From Armillaria gallica (lineage: Eukaryota > Basidiomycota > Agaricomycetes > Agaricales > Physalacriaceae), in contig JBANDB010000001.1 of NCBI GenBank assembly GCA_037576215.1, forward strand, positions 5,146,001-5,210,000: DNA of 64,000 nucleotides. Direction: 5' to 3'. The first letter of the stretch is position 1. Each line of letters starts with the position of its first letter. Shown here in pieces: positions 12,110 to 25,095 of this stretch. The translations under genes were made by a program, and so were the position numbers. Under the pieces are notes generated by a model, which saw only the letters and a program-made list of their open reading frames with translations, was not told the origin of the DNA and searched no databases.

Positions 12110-13017
12110 GCGTTGATTGGTCTAAGACTCGCTGACAGTTCGTCTAGCATAGGCTAACGAGGTCAAATTGTATAAAATCGTATCAGTGGTTACGCACTGA
12201 TCTCCTGTTAGCCTCAGCGCGCTCATCCTTGAGCTCCGTTAAACGTTGGCAGTAGCATTTGTCGGCTACAAGTCATAACTTTCAAAGCGAGATGTAAAAT
12301 AGGTGAATTCAAATTCATGATCGCGTCGGGCCGTGGTGATGGTATACTAAGGATGGATGACCAACACTTAGGGGGACATCCAGCGAATCAATGGCATATA
12401 TGAAGTAAATCTGATGGGCGATAGTTGTAAATTGCAGTAAGCAAGCCAACCGGTTGTCAATTCAAATATGTTCCATGTTGGGTGCAATTGGGGACTGAAA
12501 GACACCACCAGAAATCAGTCGTAGGCGTGACCGGAGTGGTAGCACAGATGAGTAGCGCATGAGGTTCATCCTCTTCGGAAGCGGCACAAACGTCGAGTGT
12601 AGGCAACGCACCCACGGTATCGTTCTGACCACCCCAAGACTTCTACAGCGAGCACATGGAGGATATGAGGAGAAGGGTTAGCACCTTTCAATGCGCCGGG
12701 AATACCGAGGGCGAGACAAAGTCTTCTTGCGAGGATGCAAGCCGTTGGGTGCTTCATGAGAAAGGCGAAACATGGCGCCCTTAACCATGCCTTCAATTTT
12801 TTCCCGTCGTTTGGAGACTGCAGATAGACGTCTTCGACATTCGTGATGAGGGAAGATAGCAACGGTATGAAGAGGACAGGTCGAATGGCCACGAGCGCAT
12901 ATATCAGGTAAACCTGAGCGACAGCTGGGCCGAATGAAGATAATTGCGTTTTCGATATGATACAACAGACGGTTGGGATACAATTTGACTACCTTGAAAC
13001 TTACACGAAAGTCCACT
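12110..13017. other. Gene-free stretch between two convergent genes
   Basis: 3' flanks of the gene ending at 12109 (plus) and the gene ending at 13018 (minus). Minus-strand ORFs at 12566-13016 overlap one another in different frames and show no domain, so I treat them as chance. Confidence 0.45.
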
Positions 13018-14015
13018 TCAGTAAATACCAGGAATCAGGCGTGACGTGACGCGACGCTGGTAATCCGTCCATTGAACTCCATACTTCTTGCCCATGTATG
13101 TCGCCAGGTCTGGGATGGAGAACGCGAACTGGGTAAACTGGAAAATCCCGTAGGTGATAGCAGCAGGGATAGAGCCGGTAGCAAGGGTCATTCCGCAACG
13201 CCATAGAAGGTAGCCCAGATAGTTAGGATGTCTCCTGTCGAAGGTATCAGACAATAAACGCGTGAAAAACAAAAACAGGACGCATACACGAAGCCAAAAA
13301 GACCTGTATCATCAACTTTGCCTTTATTCTCTGGTTTTGCCTTGAACGCCTTCCGGGATTCTTCAGAAGCGATTTCTATGGCGATACCTGCCGCAAAAAT
13401 CCCGAGTCCGACCCATCTACATTAGAGAATGAGCCAAAGGTCAAAACGAGAAAGTCAGAAAGCGTACTGATGCCATCCCAATGCCGATACCCATCCTTCA
13501 AAGCTATCAACGGGAGTACTGAGGAGATGAGACGCCTTGGACAGCGTATATGCCGCGACAAACGTGTTGAAAGTCGACGCAGCAATATTGAAGCCGCCGA
13601 CGAAAAGACTTGCAGAGGGCGGGAAATACGTCGAGTCGTTGGTGCACGTTACCCAATAGCACTGCAATACCGGTTAGAATTGAGAAAGATTTTGAAGATG
13701 TAGACGCACATGACGAAGGGCAGCAACGGAATACATCCCCATGAGCAAAGTTGGTACTGGGCCAATACCGTTCCCTAACGCCAAAGTTCTAGCTGGGTGA
13801 AGCAGCCCGACGCGTACGAGCGCGTTGGCGGCGTATCCTTTCTCTAAGAGCGTGTACTGGAGTACGGGGCTGTGGTCCTGTATGATTACCAACGCGTCGC
13901 CTTGGTGGGCTACTAGGACTCACTCGGCGGCACGTAGCGCAATCAAGGTGACCGTGCCCATGAAGGAGCGCTGGTAGCTCCCTCGAATCATTGGAAGGTT
14001 ACTCGAATCAGACAT
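13018..14015 (-). CDS. DUF1295 / steroid 5-alpha-reductase-like integral membrane protein
   Basis: Five exons (13924-14015, 13710-13869, 13468-13661, 13288-13416, 13018-13234) join in frame to 263 aa. Introns are 51-71 nt and GT-AG. The last exon carries the family signature RHPNYLGYLLWR (residues about 193-204) and ends YQRRVTSRLIPGIY, the typical C-terminal end of DUF1295/steroid-reductase-like enzymes, where His-Pro-Asn and the terminal Tyr/Arg region belong to the NADPH/active-site area. Several hydrophobic helices precede it (ALGNGIGPVPTLLMGMY; WVGLGIFAAGIAIEI). Members are ER-type membrane proteins thought to reduce or modify lipids; the substrate is unknown here. The start MSDSSNLPMIRG is the only upstream ATG that splices in frame. 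It appears intact. Confidence 0.85.
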
Positions 14016-17000
14016 GGTGGTGGTGAAAGGGAAAGAATGTCTAACATGGATGAATGCTTATAAAGGTCCTCGGCACTTAATGACGTTGACAGTCGGGTCC
14101 ACAAATTGAAATAATATTGATTACACCAGAGCTTGGCAAGAGCATCCCTGCCAAACAATAGGTTCCTTGCTGCATCCAGTCTCTCAGTGCGCGTCGCTGA
14201 GCTCCTGAGAGTCGTCTTGTTTTCTTTTCTCGGCGCGACGTCGTCTCTGTAAAATCCAATGACTTCAAAGCCTGCCCGGTTCGGATTCTGTCCCCGAGGA
14301 CCCGCTCTTTCAACATCCTTTTACTCCATCGACACATCGACAGTTTCTAACGATGCAATGTTTACAGCAACGATCACTGCTGAACGTTGAAACCGTAGAC
14401 CAAGTTCGAGCTACAAGTACGAGCGTACGGGGACGGCGTTGTGCAAGTGAGGAAGAGAAAGAACATACGAAAAGCTACGATGAGACCGCGTCGTAGGTGT
14501 TGGTCTCGGTGCCTTCCGTGACGAGCAAGGAGGGAAGGAGGATATCCGTGCCGTATACGGAGATTTGACCGTCGTCATCGCGTGCGAGTGAGTCGTTTTG
14601 AACAAACAGGGTCTGTAGCACAAGGAGCATTTGCCAAGGAGTCGGCGTCGGGTCGCAGGTGCCTATGCAAGCAGATATCCCCCGAGCCTCGTTCAAAATT
14701 GAAGAACAGCATCAGTGTAATGTTTCTTGTATGTGACTCGTCCTTCTCGCCACTGCAGTCTCTAAGATATGCCGTAGTTGCCTTGCAAGCGTCATTTCGT
14801 TCTGCGGTGCCCTGGTGCCATGTGGACAGACCACAACCTTGGTACCAGAACCATGCTGCCGTTGGTGTACAAATGCTTCTTGTGAACGCGATCACTGGGA
14901 TGAGATGTAAGTCTGCATGTACTTGTTTCGATAATGTGCATCACTAACAACTTTGTAGTTGACAGCGTCCAATTCGGAAGGATATCAGCAACTCGAGTAT
15001 TTGATGCTCAAATGACGACACTGCCGCGTTGCTTCTGTCCTGGGTGCGTGTTTAAAAGCTATTAACAAACATACAGAATGGGTTCATCAAAGTCGTAAGG
15101 GGAAGCCAAAAATATGCTGAAGTGAGAAGCTTTGCAAGTCTCGACGATGACGGTATGGTGTGTTGATGCCCTCACATGATACTCAGTTCCTCACTCTCAT
15201 CAGCCCCACCGCTCGCCGTACCCAGACCCATGCCGCGCGCCTTTCAAAGGCAAAAAAAGACGTCAGTTAATATCAAAACCCGGGGTTCATTAACGTTCAT
15301 TGACTGATTACTCCAGGCACCCGCAGTTCATCACGAAGATGTATTTTGGTCCTTCACGTATCTGAAATGCCATATTCTCGAAAGATTAATTCTCTCGTTC
15401 ATCTCCGTGCTCAACGATAATTGAATTGCAATCAGAAATCGGATGCACCTGCCATTTGTTGGCTTATCTGTTAATTCTTGGGTGGTATGGTCACCAGACG
15501 ATTAACTCCATGTAAACGGGGGCATCAGTATCCACTGCTGTTTTCCAAGTCAATGGTTATGTGATTTCACACTTCACATCTCGCCATGGCAGGCAAAAGG
15601 CCCATTCGCCAAACTAGCTACGGCAAGATGGTGGTGATGAACAAACGGCCGTGGACTTTTCGAATCCTGCCTTTTCACTTGGTGGACCACCTTTACCGCA
15701 TTTCGAAAAGTACGTAGCTGTCTCACCTTGTATTGGCCACATTCTCATAAAGCGACGACAGACCCGCTTTACTTTCGTTGATTGACGCGACTCTGCACTG
15801 GCCGTTTCTATTTACTGCGTTGGATAAGAGTAAAATTACCTCACATGCCACGACAACCTTTTGATCTTCAAAGTTCAAAGGCGAGAGCGCATATGTCATC
15901 GTCAGAAGAGCGCGGAATGGCCACTCGTACAGACAGATTCAACTATTGCGTGGCGACAGGAGGATTTTTGTCGGATCACACGCTACCATCGCCAAGCCAG
16001 CCATCTTGCGTTACACGCTATTTCAATGTTTTGCCACACATTGATTCTTCCACGCTTTGCACCCAACAATTCCTTCGTTGGGAGTCTTGGTCGGTGGGCC
16101 AGTTGAACTCAATTATACGTAGCTGCCAAGGATTGAGTAATCACTTTATCGACTCACTGAGGCTCTACACATATGCTTACGATGAGACAGCGTGCTTAAT
16201 TTCGCGCGCGGCGTGTAGACTATCAGGAGTAAAGTCGCAGAAAACAGATGAACCCATGGGATGGCCTAGAGAACAAAGACGAGGATGTGCCGCCGAAAAG
16301 GCACAGCCGGTCTGGCAGGTCTATCTACCGGCGTCTGTTCTCGATGATGGTTATCACCGACATGGGCATCTTCATATGCTACGCGAGTCGAAGGTGCAGC
16401 TCGCAAAAAGTCGCGCTCATGGCTCTTTCGAATGTCTCCATTGCAGTTATTGTGCGTAGGGGTTGGTTATCAGTAAGTTCTTTCATTGTTGCTTGTGCGG
16501 TACCTCAGTCGCAAGTTCTTTCTTATGCAGGCATCATGCTGAAGTTGATGCCTCTGAATTCGTGAATTCACTGCAAGAGTATGTCATCACGGAGGATTTC
16601 ACTCCAGTACAGCGACTTTCGGGACGGTCCAACTGATTCACCTCGCTGTACAAGCTATTAAAGCGCTAGCCAATGACAAAGGTGTGAGTATCCTTTCACT
16701 AACTACTTGATTCGTTCACTGACCGTGACGCTCTGTGCTTCAGACATCAGTAGCAACGGTCGTCCTCACTTACATCATTCTGGCGTACTTGGCAAACATC
16801 ATTACTTTTGAATACCCGGCACTCCGTGTGAAATGTCGTGACACGTTCAAAACACATACATCAATTCGTGGAATGGACAGCAACTACATTAGTTTCGGCA
16901 CAAGCCAGTAAGGCGTAATCATTCTTGAATGTATTCCAACTCAAACCCCACAAAGTCGTCCTCCTTACAGGGGCCAGAAATATATAGAAAACGCCCTTGT

Positions 17001-18481
17001 TGATCTCAGTTACTCGCTCATGCTGCCTTGGATCAAATTCCAAAAGGTCCCCATCCGCAGCGTCTTTCTTTCCCACCACACGCTGTGCAGACGTTCGTTA
17101 ACTACGTCATAGAAAATCCTGAGGGCCTGGTCAAATAAGATCGACGAAAGGGAGAGGAGAACCCCGTTCCCGGATCATTCCAGCGATTTTCTACTGGCCC
17201 ACTGTATGAGTGGCACAGCTTCGCTACCATCGCTACGCCTAGAAGGACTAGGTTCTCCATCATCATCATCTCCCAAGCTAGCGACTAGTCAACGGAAATG
17301 AAATGATCAATATTATCTAAGAAAAATATGGGTTCGCGGGATTCCCGACGTGTGGCTTCAAGCTTGTGCCACTCTTTTCATATGTGCTGTTTGTTGCCAC
17401 GAAGAGCGGTTTTGCTCTATTCATGCCTTGTATCATGAGTGAGAAGAGTGACCACAAATCGCTCTGGATGGTGCCGAATATGAGGAAGATTCGGTAACTC
17501 TGCGGTTAATATGGTGGCGCCGTTGTTTACGGTGTGGAACATCTATTCTCTCTCTGCATATTGACTGACTGCTTTCTGCTCCCAGGACACTGGCCCACCA
17601 TCCTCTTCGTCAATGAGCTGGTAGGACGGATCTTCCGGGTAATATCGCCTCGCCAGCAGGGTAAGCCGGATATCAACAGGCTCACACATCATCTGGCGGA
17701 TGTGTCCAAACCCGAGTGTGCTTGCATCAATTCAAACCAGAGGCTGACTCAGAAGATTATTCTTAGCTTGGGTAGGAAGGGAATTTTAGCTTTTGGAGCT
17801 ATATTCGAACCTCAGGGGTGATTCGAAAAGACGAACGTCAAACTAAATCAGACATCTGTGTATTTTAGGCTGTAAAGCATCGAAATGAAAAGAGTGATTG
17901 CGAACAATCCACGATGTCCGTTGAAGCCTTTGTGCTTGGTCTTTCGCTAGTTCCGTATGTTGATATATGACATTGGAATCTGACAGGCATCTGTCTGATA
18001 GTGTTTTTGTCGCCCGGCGGAGGTCGGGAACGATACGATTGACATGGGCGCCACAGCACGCGCGCTTTCAAATATCGATTAGGCACCTACCAGTGGTGAT
18101 TGATATACCGGCATAGCTCCGGGGGAGGTACAATAAGTTCCTTTATCCATCCGAGCGCAATGGATGCACAGAAGAGTCTAAAGAGCACGACATAGGGCCG
18201 CTCCATTGTGCACACCCGGGAACTCACGAGTGTCCAGGAATACCCAAAACCTGGCCCGAAATTTGAAGGAAGGAAAGAAGCTTGATAATCCGACGATGAA
18301 GTTTCCCTGGCAACAAGGCGAGGCCTGCTTGGTTCCTGTAATTCATTCGCCACAAAGTATTGAAGCCTCGAACATTTATTCAAAATCATCTTCATTTTGC
18401 TAATATGTCTTTTGCTCCTACGGTACCGAATGAATCTGGTCAGCATAAAGTTATTGAATTCATTAAGGGGATGCAAAACGC
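14016..18481. other. Long stretch without a confident gene
   Basis: Holds several weak coding-like signals I cannot turn into genes. (a) Minus strand 14475-14690, an exon-like segment ending GTETNTYDAVSS. (b) Plus strand 15782-16459, a 225-aa ORF without domain or hydrophobic pattern. (c) Plus strand around 16600-16850, two spliceable hydrophobic segments (GTVQLIHLAVQAIKAL, then VATVVLTYIILAYLANII) that look like remnants of a multi-spanning fungal membrane protein. (d) Minus strand 18087-18653, partly inside the inverted repeat. These may be relics of decayed genes. Confidence 0.4.
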
Positions 18482-20241
18482 GATGAAGAGTTGAAAAACA
18501 GCGTGTTACAGCCCTCCCAAAAGAAGAAGAGTTCGAGGTCCCGGAAGACACGGACGCCGTAAATACCAAGTAATCCAATAACTTGGCGTACAGCAAGTTG
18601 GGAGAAACCGAGAAGAAGCTGCTCGCCACAGGTGATACCACAAAGTCCGGCACATTGCAAGCGCAAGCTTCGTCAACTGAGACCGCGGAAGATCAGAAAC
18701 ACTTCAACATTCATGAAGTGGAGGTAAGTAATCCGCAGGTCGCCGTAATTTGATACTTTCAGGTCCGTTAGGTACCGCAATTAGTTACGCTTGCAGTGAC
18801 TAGGCAGCCTCCGACGAGCACTTCCAAATGATTTCGCGCAAGCCACTGCGGCCTTCCTGGTGACCTTCTTTTTCCTAGAGTTGTGAAATATGTGATCCAT
18901 CTGTCTAACAAACATCTCTTCCTTTTCCTTTGATTAAATGACAAGTCCAGCGCTAGGTCCTGTAACAACAGCGGCCAAAAACGCCGTGATCGGTTCACCC
19001 CGTTTCAAAGCCACGGTTTGGCCACGGTACCTAAACACAGGACAAATGAGAAACCAATGGAAGTCTAAACTTAAAGAAGACAGAGTTCTTCTCGTCTAGT
19101 AGTCTATCATTTCGAAATGAATGTTCAAAATTCAAATGTCGAACACAGATAAACCGTGTGGAATGATGGTTGTGATAATCAAGCGCCGATAATCAGATAA
19201 GCCCAAAATGGGAGTGAACGCTTTGATTGACGATCATAATTTCACAGACTGGGTTTTATTTGTTTTTCATCACGTCAATAAGTAAGTTTAGCAAGAGCTC
19301 TGTCCACGTTTGAGCCTCATTGGCAGCTAGATATTCCTGGATATGAAGAGGGCGGTGCGATAAGGCTCGAAATCGGCTCAGCTATCAAGCTACTGTCCAT
19401 AATGATCATGAGAGATTTTGAGTCTCTGGAATCTTAGATATGTCAAGCGCTTCCCAATAATTTCAAACGAGTATCTACCAGCCAATAAGACACGAAAACG
19501 AGGCCTCGCAGCTGGTAGCTGTGCAGGCCTGTGCCTTTTTGAAAACTTCGAAGAAAGGCCAGACCGCTAATAATACTATTCACATTCTTGTCGCTGCTTC
19601 AAGTTTGACGAGACCCCGCTTTTTCTAAAGAAAAAATGGCAGGTTTATGTATGTGTTTCATATTGCCTCCCGCGATAATTTTGAACAAGGGAATCCGATA
19701 TTCCAATTCGAAAACAAACACCTTGCATGCGATGACGATCATCACCGAGTCATAAATTCCGAAATATCGCTGAACAAGTCAAGAAGGGTGGACAGTGGGG
19801 ATACATTGTTGGCGCCTAGCATGATGGCTCGTATTCAATAGCTGTTGAGATCACTGCGGCGCGAAGAACGCTGATTTAATGCAGGGATGATTCAGATACC
19901 AAAGCACAGTCTTCAATGCGTTACATTTACTCCTACTTTGGGCCGCCGATTTGCTCCGAGCATCCGACTCTCGTGTCCGTGTAAATCACTCTTGGCCTGC
20001 CAATTTCCTGGCTTTGCTGAAGGCCTTTGTATGCCGTTGTAAATCTCGAACGTCTGATCCTACCCAAAGCGACGGATGTCGTTCAGTCTGTGACATTTGA
20101 ATTTAATCCATAACCGCGTGTGCAGAACAAGTACAGTCATGACTCGCTCTGGTTCGCGAGGCGAGGCGCGCCTATCCTAGGATTAAGTATCTTGCCCCTT
20201 GCCATCGTAATTGGTTAAGGTACTACAGAGAAAGCGTCAGG
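18482..20241. repeat. Right arm of the diverged inverted repeat
   Basis: Reverse-complement match to 1-1265, recognisable at 18490-18660, 19130-19260, 19430-19600 and 19900-20241. A section of about 450 bases near 18680-19120 has no partner in the left arm and may be an insertion or a loss on the other side. The outer edge (20241) pairs with base 1, so the true boundary is unknown. The small gene at 20372 lies just outside. Confidence 0.75.
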
Positions 20242-20371
20242 GAGCCAGTTTCAACTTCACCAGGATAATGTCACGGTGCTTCTTCAAATAAGTATCTCGC
20301 ATTGTTCGATGTTCGTTTAAAAGGCACTTACTTCCAAGAGTCATCTCATCGAACCCCCTTAGTTCTATATC

Positions 20372-20658
20372 ATGTCTTCTGCTGCTGCTCCTTCAATCTT
20401 CGGCTCCGCTCCCGCTCCTCGTCGTGGCAGTGATAGCTCCGACTCTTCTCCCACCGCTGGCGCCGTCACCCGTACTTCCCTCGGACTGGGTGGTGTTGGA
20501 AAGCAAAGGGAGGCATTGAAGCTTCGCTTGGATCTTAACCTCGAAGTCGAGATCAGCATTAAGGCCAAAGTCAACGGTGACATCACCCTCTCCTTGTTGT
20601 GAGTGGATCCGAGCTCGTATGGCATAACCGCGTTCTTAACTCCACTTCTAGGGAGTAA
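20372..20658 (+). CDS. Small beta-hairpin-tail family protein, copy E
   Basis: Unknown function. Exon 1 (20372-20598) starts MSSAAAPSIFGSAPAPRRG, continues through a Ser/Asp-rich segment (GSDSSDSSPTAGAV) and ends in the family tail EALKLRLDLNLEVEI with DITLSL. The phase-2 intron has donor GTGAGT (20599) and acceptor TTCTAG; the final exon (20652-20658) reads G-GAG-TAA. It is the intact sister of the broken copy at 4202-4426; homology extends into the first intron (GTGGATCCGAGCTCG in both). Only a degenerate TATA (TTTAAAA near 20316) is upstream. Confidence 0.8.
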
Positions 20659-21504
20659 ATGTTCTACTGGGCTACAGAAGTTGAAAGGACAGATATCGGA
20701 ATATTAGGTTGGTCTTGATTTTGTATCCTTCAGTCAGTTCCAATGCTGAGACACCGCAGGATTGTCCGCACAAGAAATCATTCATAATTCTTGAGATAGT
20801 CGTCAAGAATCATTGCTTACCGATATTATCTTATTTCCCGTTTTTTGCCGTGTTTCATGAAGTTATCGGCAGAATTTTAAGCAGTTATGCGCCTATAAAA
20901 CATCAATATCAATGTTATTCGGAGTTTCGAAGTGTACGTTTGAAGTCTCACCATCGTTAGGATGGGTTTCAGAGGAAGTGTTGTCATTTAGAAAATCTAT
21001 ACAGTAAAAATCTTTAAGAAACGCATGATAGCGGCAGAGTCTCGCATTCCACACTATCGTCGAATAGTAGACGGTACTTATCAGCCAAGTCTCGAAGTTT
21101 TTGCAGGTTCCATCTTCTCAGCGGCCTGTCCATCGTGAAGGCTCCGAGGGCTTGTTCACCTGATAATTTACAGGAAGTGCTGTAGGTGACTCATCATAAG
21201 GTGAAGGAAATTATTTGAAGAGTGGACGAGATATGGACGAAAGCGTTGCAATCAGCGCAAGAGGCCATCGGAGTTTGAAGCCATCTCTTCCGGCAACGAT
21301 GACCTCATTTCGTGACTCCATCAGTTATTCGTCGACAGATATGGCTTTTCAGAACAGCTTCAATCTATTTGTAAAACTGGTGGCTTATGGAGGTTCCTAT
21401 AAGTTTCTTTTCGCGCCACAAATGATTTCCACGTGATGGTGACAAATAACGCGACAAAACTTGCCGCCTGAGACAGTTCCACTTTCTACCACCAACATAC
21501 AACG
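20659..21504. other. Gene-free stretch
   Basis: Short AT-rich ORFs only. The 3' half is the presumed promoter of the gene at 21505. Nothing else recognised. Confidence 0.4.
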
Positions 21505-22364
21505 ATGCCGCCATCACGAAAAGGACGCTCCGGAGGATTTAGCCCGTATGCAATGATGGGTATGGGCGGGCGTTCCAGCAAGCCGGCTCCGGCCCCCAAG
21601 ACATTCAAAAAAGTTACGGCCGAGTTCAATGGCGACATCAAAAACCCGCCTGAAGGATGGGACCAAACTAAGCTGGACGCGCCTAAAGTCGACACGCTCA
21701 AGTTTGGACGAGATTTTAGCATAAACGAGTGCGTGTCTTCTCTTTGACTTGAAATAAAATTTTGATGGGTACCACAACTAGCGCGGTCCTGGAATCCCTG
21801 ATCGCCCGGCCGGCGTTGTGCGCGAGGCTGACGACGTTCCTGGCGGGAGATAACGAAACCGGGAGCGGGGTGTACGTCTCCGAGGGAGCGTTTGTGCGAT
21901 TCATCAGGATGTGTCCAGAGATGAGGCTGATGAGGCTGGAGTCGCATACGTCCTTGGGCCAGGACGCATTATTGGCTATTCTGGAGTCGTGTCCAAAGAT
22001 AGAAGCTCTGCATATCAGTGGACACGATAGAAGGTGTGTCTGGTTCCGTTAAGTTTTATCACACGTAAAACTAATAGATATCATAAGTCATGGAACGATA
22101 GACGACAAGGCGCTCACGGCCGTCGCTGCAGCATGCGACGCGAATCCATCCTTAGGGGTCAAGTTGCGAGATTTGACGCTCCATGACCAGAGTGTGTATG
22201 AGAAGGGTGTCAAGAAGCTTCAAAAGGCGCGCCGGTTGGTTATTGTGAGGACGGGCGATACACCGCGTCAGCATGCGTTTTCTCGGGACGCGGAGTATTG
22301 CGCGTATCGTGGAGGTAAAATGGTATTTGGGGCAGTAGAAACGAGCAAGTATCACTGGTGGTAG
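21505..22364 (+). CDS. Leucine-rich-repeat-like (RNI-type) protein of unknown function
   Basis: Three exons (21505-21728, 21782-22033, about 22088-22364) join in frame to about 250 aa. The N-terminus is basic and Gly/Met-rich (MPPSRKGRSGGFSPYAMMGM) with a Pro/Lys linker, unlike an F-box. Residues from about 75 on show imperfect repeats of the pattern L..L...P.L..L (AVLESLIARPALCARL; MCPEMRLMRLESH; ILESCPKIEALHISGHD; VKLRDLTLHDQS), as in LRR/RNI-like fungal proteins. The second acceptor (ATAAG at 22087) is not the strongest type, so that junction could be a few bases off. It ends at TAG after a Trp-Trp. Role unknown; it could be a truncated F-box/LRR relative or a genuine short scaffold. Confidence 0.65.
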
Positions 22365-23032
22365 GAAAGGAAGACTGGACTAATTGGCGACTGATACTGT
22401 CCAGGGACACAAGCGTAAACTAATCTACCTCGGTAGCTCAGGGTAGCTCTTTGTAAGTAAAGTGAAGGGAAACACATAAAGGAAAAACAATGAAGACGAT
22501 GAAAGGGCGGTAACTGTATTGTGATGGTGTTGATTTTTCTTTTTTATGAAAGTTGGACGCACCCTTCGCTTGTATTCTGCCCAAATTCCGCCGGCGAGAC
22601 GTACACATGTTGTCTGCCAAATATACCAAATGTAAGAGATGCGAACCAACACCCGATTGGATTTTCTTCTGTTCATTCCGGATGCTGGCTATCGGGGGAC
22701 TCGGAAGTTGGACGCATGTGATGTTCTCAGACTGTCGCTACCAACCCTAGCCGCTGGCGCGTCTTCTAGGTGCTTTGCCAGTAGGTCAACGAACCTACGT
22801 ACACAGCCCTCGCCCACATCCGCAGCAGGATGTTTCAATCTCATGCTCCATCATTCCGCGCCGTCAATTGAGCACATCACCATATTAACTGCGAGAATAC
22901 GTTGTCACGTAAAATTGCGCCCAGATCTAGATCCATGGGGACGCAAAGGCGATGCCGCTGGCGTTGCCTTCAATGAACCTCAACTAGTTCCAGCGGGCAG
23001 ATAAAATTCAAGGCACAAAGTTGATTCTACTC
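22365..23032. other. Gene-free stretch
   Basis: Short ORFs on both strands; no domain, RNA gene or transposon end seen. The string GGTAGCTCAGGGTAGCTC near 22433 resembles a tRNA D-arm but lacks the rest of a tRNA. Confidence 0.4.
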
Positions 23033-23600
23033 ACAACGCACACTTTACGAAACGACGTGAACACCGCTCGAATTTGTGCGCCGAGTGATATTCAATCTCT
23101 AGGTCCCAGGCAGCAAGACCTTCTCACTCTTGTCCTGATATAAAAGGAGGGGCGCGTGCTGGACTTTCAGTATCAACACAAACCAGTATCATCATGCCAG
23201 AGTCTACTTCTTCTCGCGCTTCCTCTCCTGGCACTCCTGCTCACGGCCAGGCTGCCAATGTTGCCATTCACAAGCCTACCTACGCTCACGCCGTCGCCGC
23301 TAAGCCGTACAGGGAGGCGTTGAAGCTTAGGCTGGACCTCAACCTCGAGGTTGAAATCTCCATCAAGGCCAAGGTCAATGGCGACATCACCCTCTCTCTC
23401 CTGTAAGTGTATTAGTTCTCGTGTTCTCCACGAGTTCTGACATGCCTGCTCCACAGAGAGTAGATCGCCTCGATATTAGTTTACCATCAATTTAACAGTT
23501 GCTGCACCTAAGAAGGTTGGTCTTTTCCGATTACAGGTCTTCTTTATGATGATTGAAACTCGTGCTACTAGCCGCGTCTTTTCTTCTGGTGGTCTTCGAT
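23033..23600. repeat. Right copy of the inverted segmental duplication
   Basis: Reverse-complement partner of 2085-2650, carrying promoter, small gene and 3' flank. By eye, conservation outside the coding part is about as high as inside it, so the duplication is probably moderately recent. Confidence 0.8.
23194..23463 (+). CDS. Small beta-hairpin-tail family protein, copy F
   Basis: Unknown function. Exon 1 (23194-23402) starts MPESTSSRASSPGTPAHGQ and is almost identical to copy A apart from a short insertion (AANVAIHKP versus AAAIHKP). It ends in the family tail with EISIKAKVNGDITLSL. The phase-2 intron (GTAAGT to CCACAG) leads to the last exon 23457-23463, A-GAG-TAG. TATAAAA lies at 23139-23145, 55 bases before the ATG, with a short pyrimidine/CA-rich leader. 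No signal peptide, cysteine or membrane segment. Confidence 0.82.
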
Positions 23601-25095
23601 GCAGATTGTGGGAAAAGGATGATGGGATCGAAGGAAGCGAAATGCTCTACTTGTACTTTTGTTAGACATGCTCGCCTTCCTACCAATCCATTATTTCTAC
23701 ATGCAAGAATATCAGTTAGTAAAGGGTAATTGCAGTCGCCATTTCGTTCAAAGACAGTCTCGTTACCGGAATGAGTCAAGTCCAAGTCATTAACCAGCGA
23801 CAAGTCGTCGCGCGGTTGGATGAAAGCATCGTGATCACCTTTAGACTCTGTTCGAGAATCAGGCTTAGTTAAATCGACCTTAGAAAGGAAACTATCACGG
23901 TCACGGGATATGTGCCTCAAACGCGATCGCGCCGTGGATATAATTTACGGAAGCCAGTTAGTGAAAATACTGGCACCTTCATATTATTTCGCTCTTAAGA
24001 TTCGAGGCTCTGCACCCATAAAGTCGACGCATTGGAGACCCAGCTCCACCACCATCAGTTAATGCGTTGCGAAATGAAGCCCAGAACGTACATAAACGAG
24101 GCTTGACACATAGTTAGTTTGAGGCAATTTCCACGCGCGCGCCGCTAGCCATCACATAAAACAAGTTTCGGTGCTAGTCCTCTCCTAGTTCGAAGAAGTT
24201 GCCACCTATCTTTGTCCATCAAAGTAAATTTGTGTCGCATCGAGTCTAGATGTCTGAACGCTCACTGCGTGCCACAAAAATGTCGGGCACACCGTTGTAC
24301 AAGGGGGTGGGCTCATTCAAGCTGTCAAGTTGCCAAACAAGGCTCGCGCCATCCGAGCGCTGTATGAGCCTTCGTCCGAACAAGATAAAATTTAATTATC
24401 GCTACACCAGCTTTGCGCCCTGTGCAGGATAGGTCGCGAAGGCAAGAAAGACGACAGCCAGCGGTACGTACGTACCAGTACCATTCAGAAAAGAAGGGAT
24501 GGTGCATAGGCGGAATTCCAGCGCCGACGCCAAGCCAACGAGAGTTAAGGTACGGAAGACGGGATACAAATTCCCGCCGCCGTACCTCGAGTGCGGGGAC
24601 CTGACGGAGAATGACACAATGATGGCCAACGATTGTCCTGCAGCTTGAGCCGTGAATGGATGGGTAAGTGTTTTCACCAGGGAAGGAGAAGTATCAATGT
24701 CGCATGTACAGAGTGTATAGACTGGGAATCCGCCCTGCAACCTACAAGACGGCCAATGATAATGAACAACAAAGTCGCCGGAGGGGCTATGTTCTAGACT
24801 TCGTTTCCCCAAGAAGCCTGCGCATCCGGGCCGTTTCTTGGTGCTTTCCATCGCGAGCCTTTCATGGCGCAGTCGGGTGGAAATCCCGCGTAACGGTGTG
24901 CACCGCAGAGCACTCTGGTTGACAGATATCACGGTGTAGACCGGCCGTTACGTAGCCTCAGTCGATCCTCCTCCTCGAAATTCCAGTTCACTGACAAGAC
25001 AACGCGCCCACGTCGTCGTTAATATTTCCTACACTCCACTCTGCTCGTATAAAAGCCACTTTTGTCAGAGTTTTACTCCAGACACCACAACCATC
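23601..25095. other. Stretch without a confident gene
   Basis: The minus-strand ORF at 24402-24932 (176 aa) has a hydrophobic second half (LTLVGLASALEFRLC and YVPLAVVFLAFATYP) that might be a relic of a membrane enzyme, but I find no motif or exon structure. The promoter of copy G lies at the right end. Confidence 0.4.

Noticed and set aside
12566..13016. Minus-strand ORFs as extra exons of the DUF1295 gene
   Set aside because: The gene already ends at a family-typical C-terminus (RLIPGIY, stop at 13018), and these ORFs overlap each other in different frames.
15782..16459. 225-aa plus-strand ORF as a gene
   Set aside because: No domain, no hydrophobic pattern, composition like random translation, and no introns where all neighbouring conserved genes have them.
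22428..22460. Possible tRNA gene (GGTAGCTCAGGGTAGCTC)
   Set aside because: Only a D-arm-like string; no B box, T-arm or acceptor stem downstream.
24402..24932. 176-aa minus-strand ORF as a gene
   Set aside because: Hydrophobic second half is suggestive, but I find no motif, promoter or splice support.
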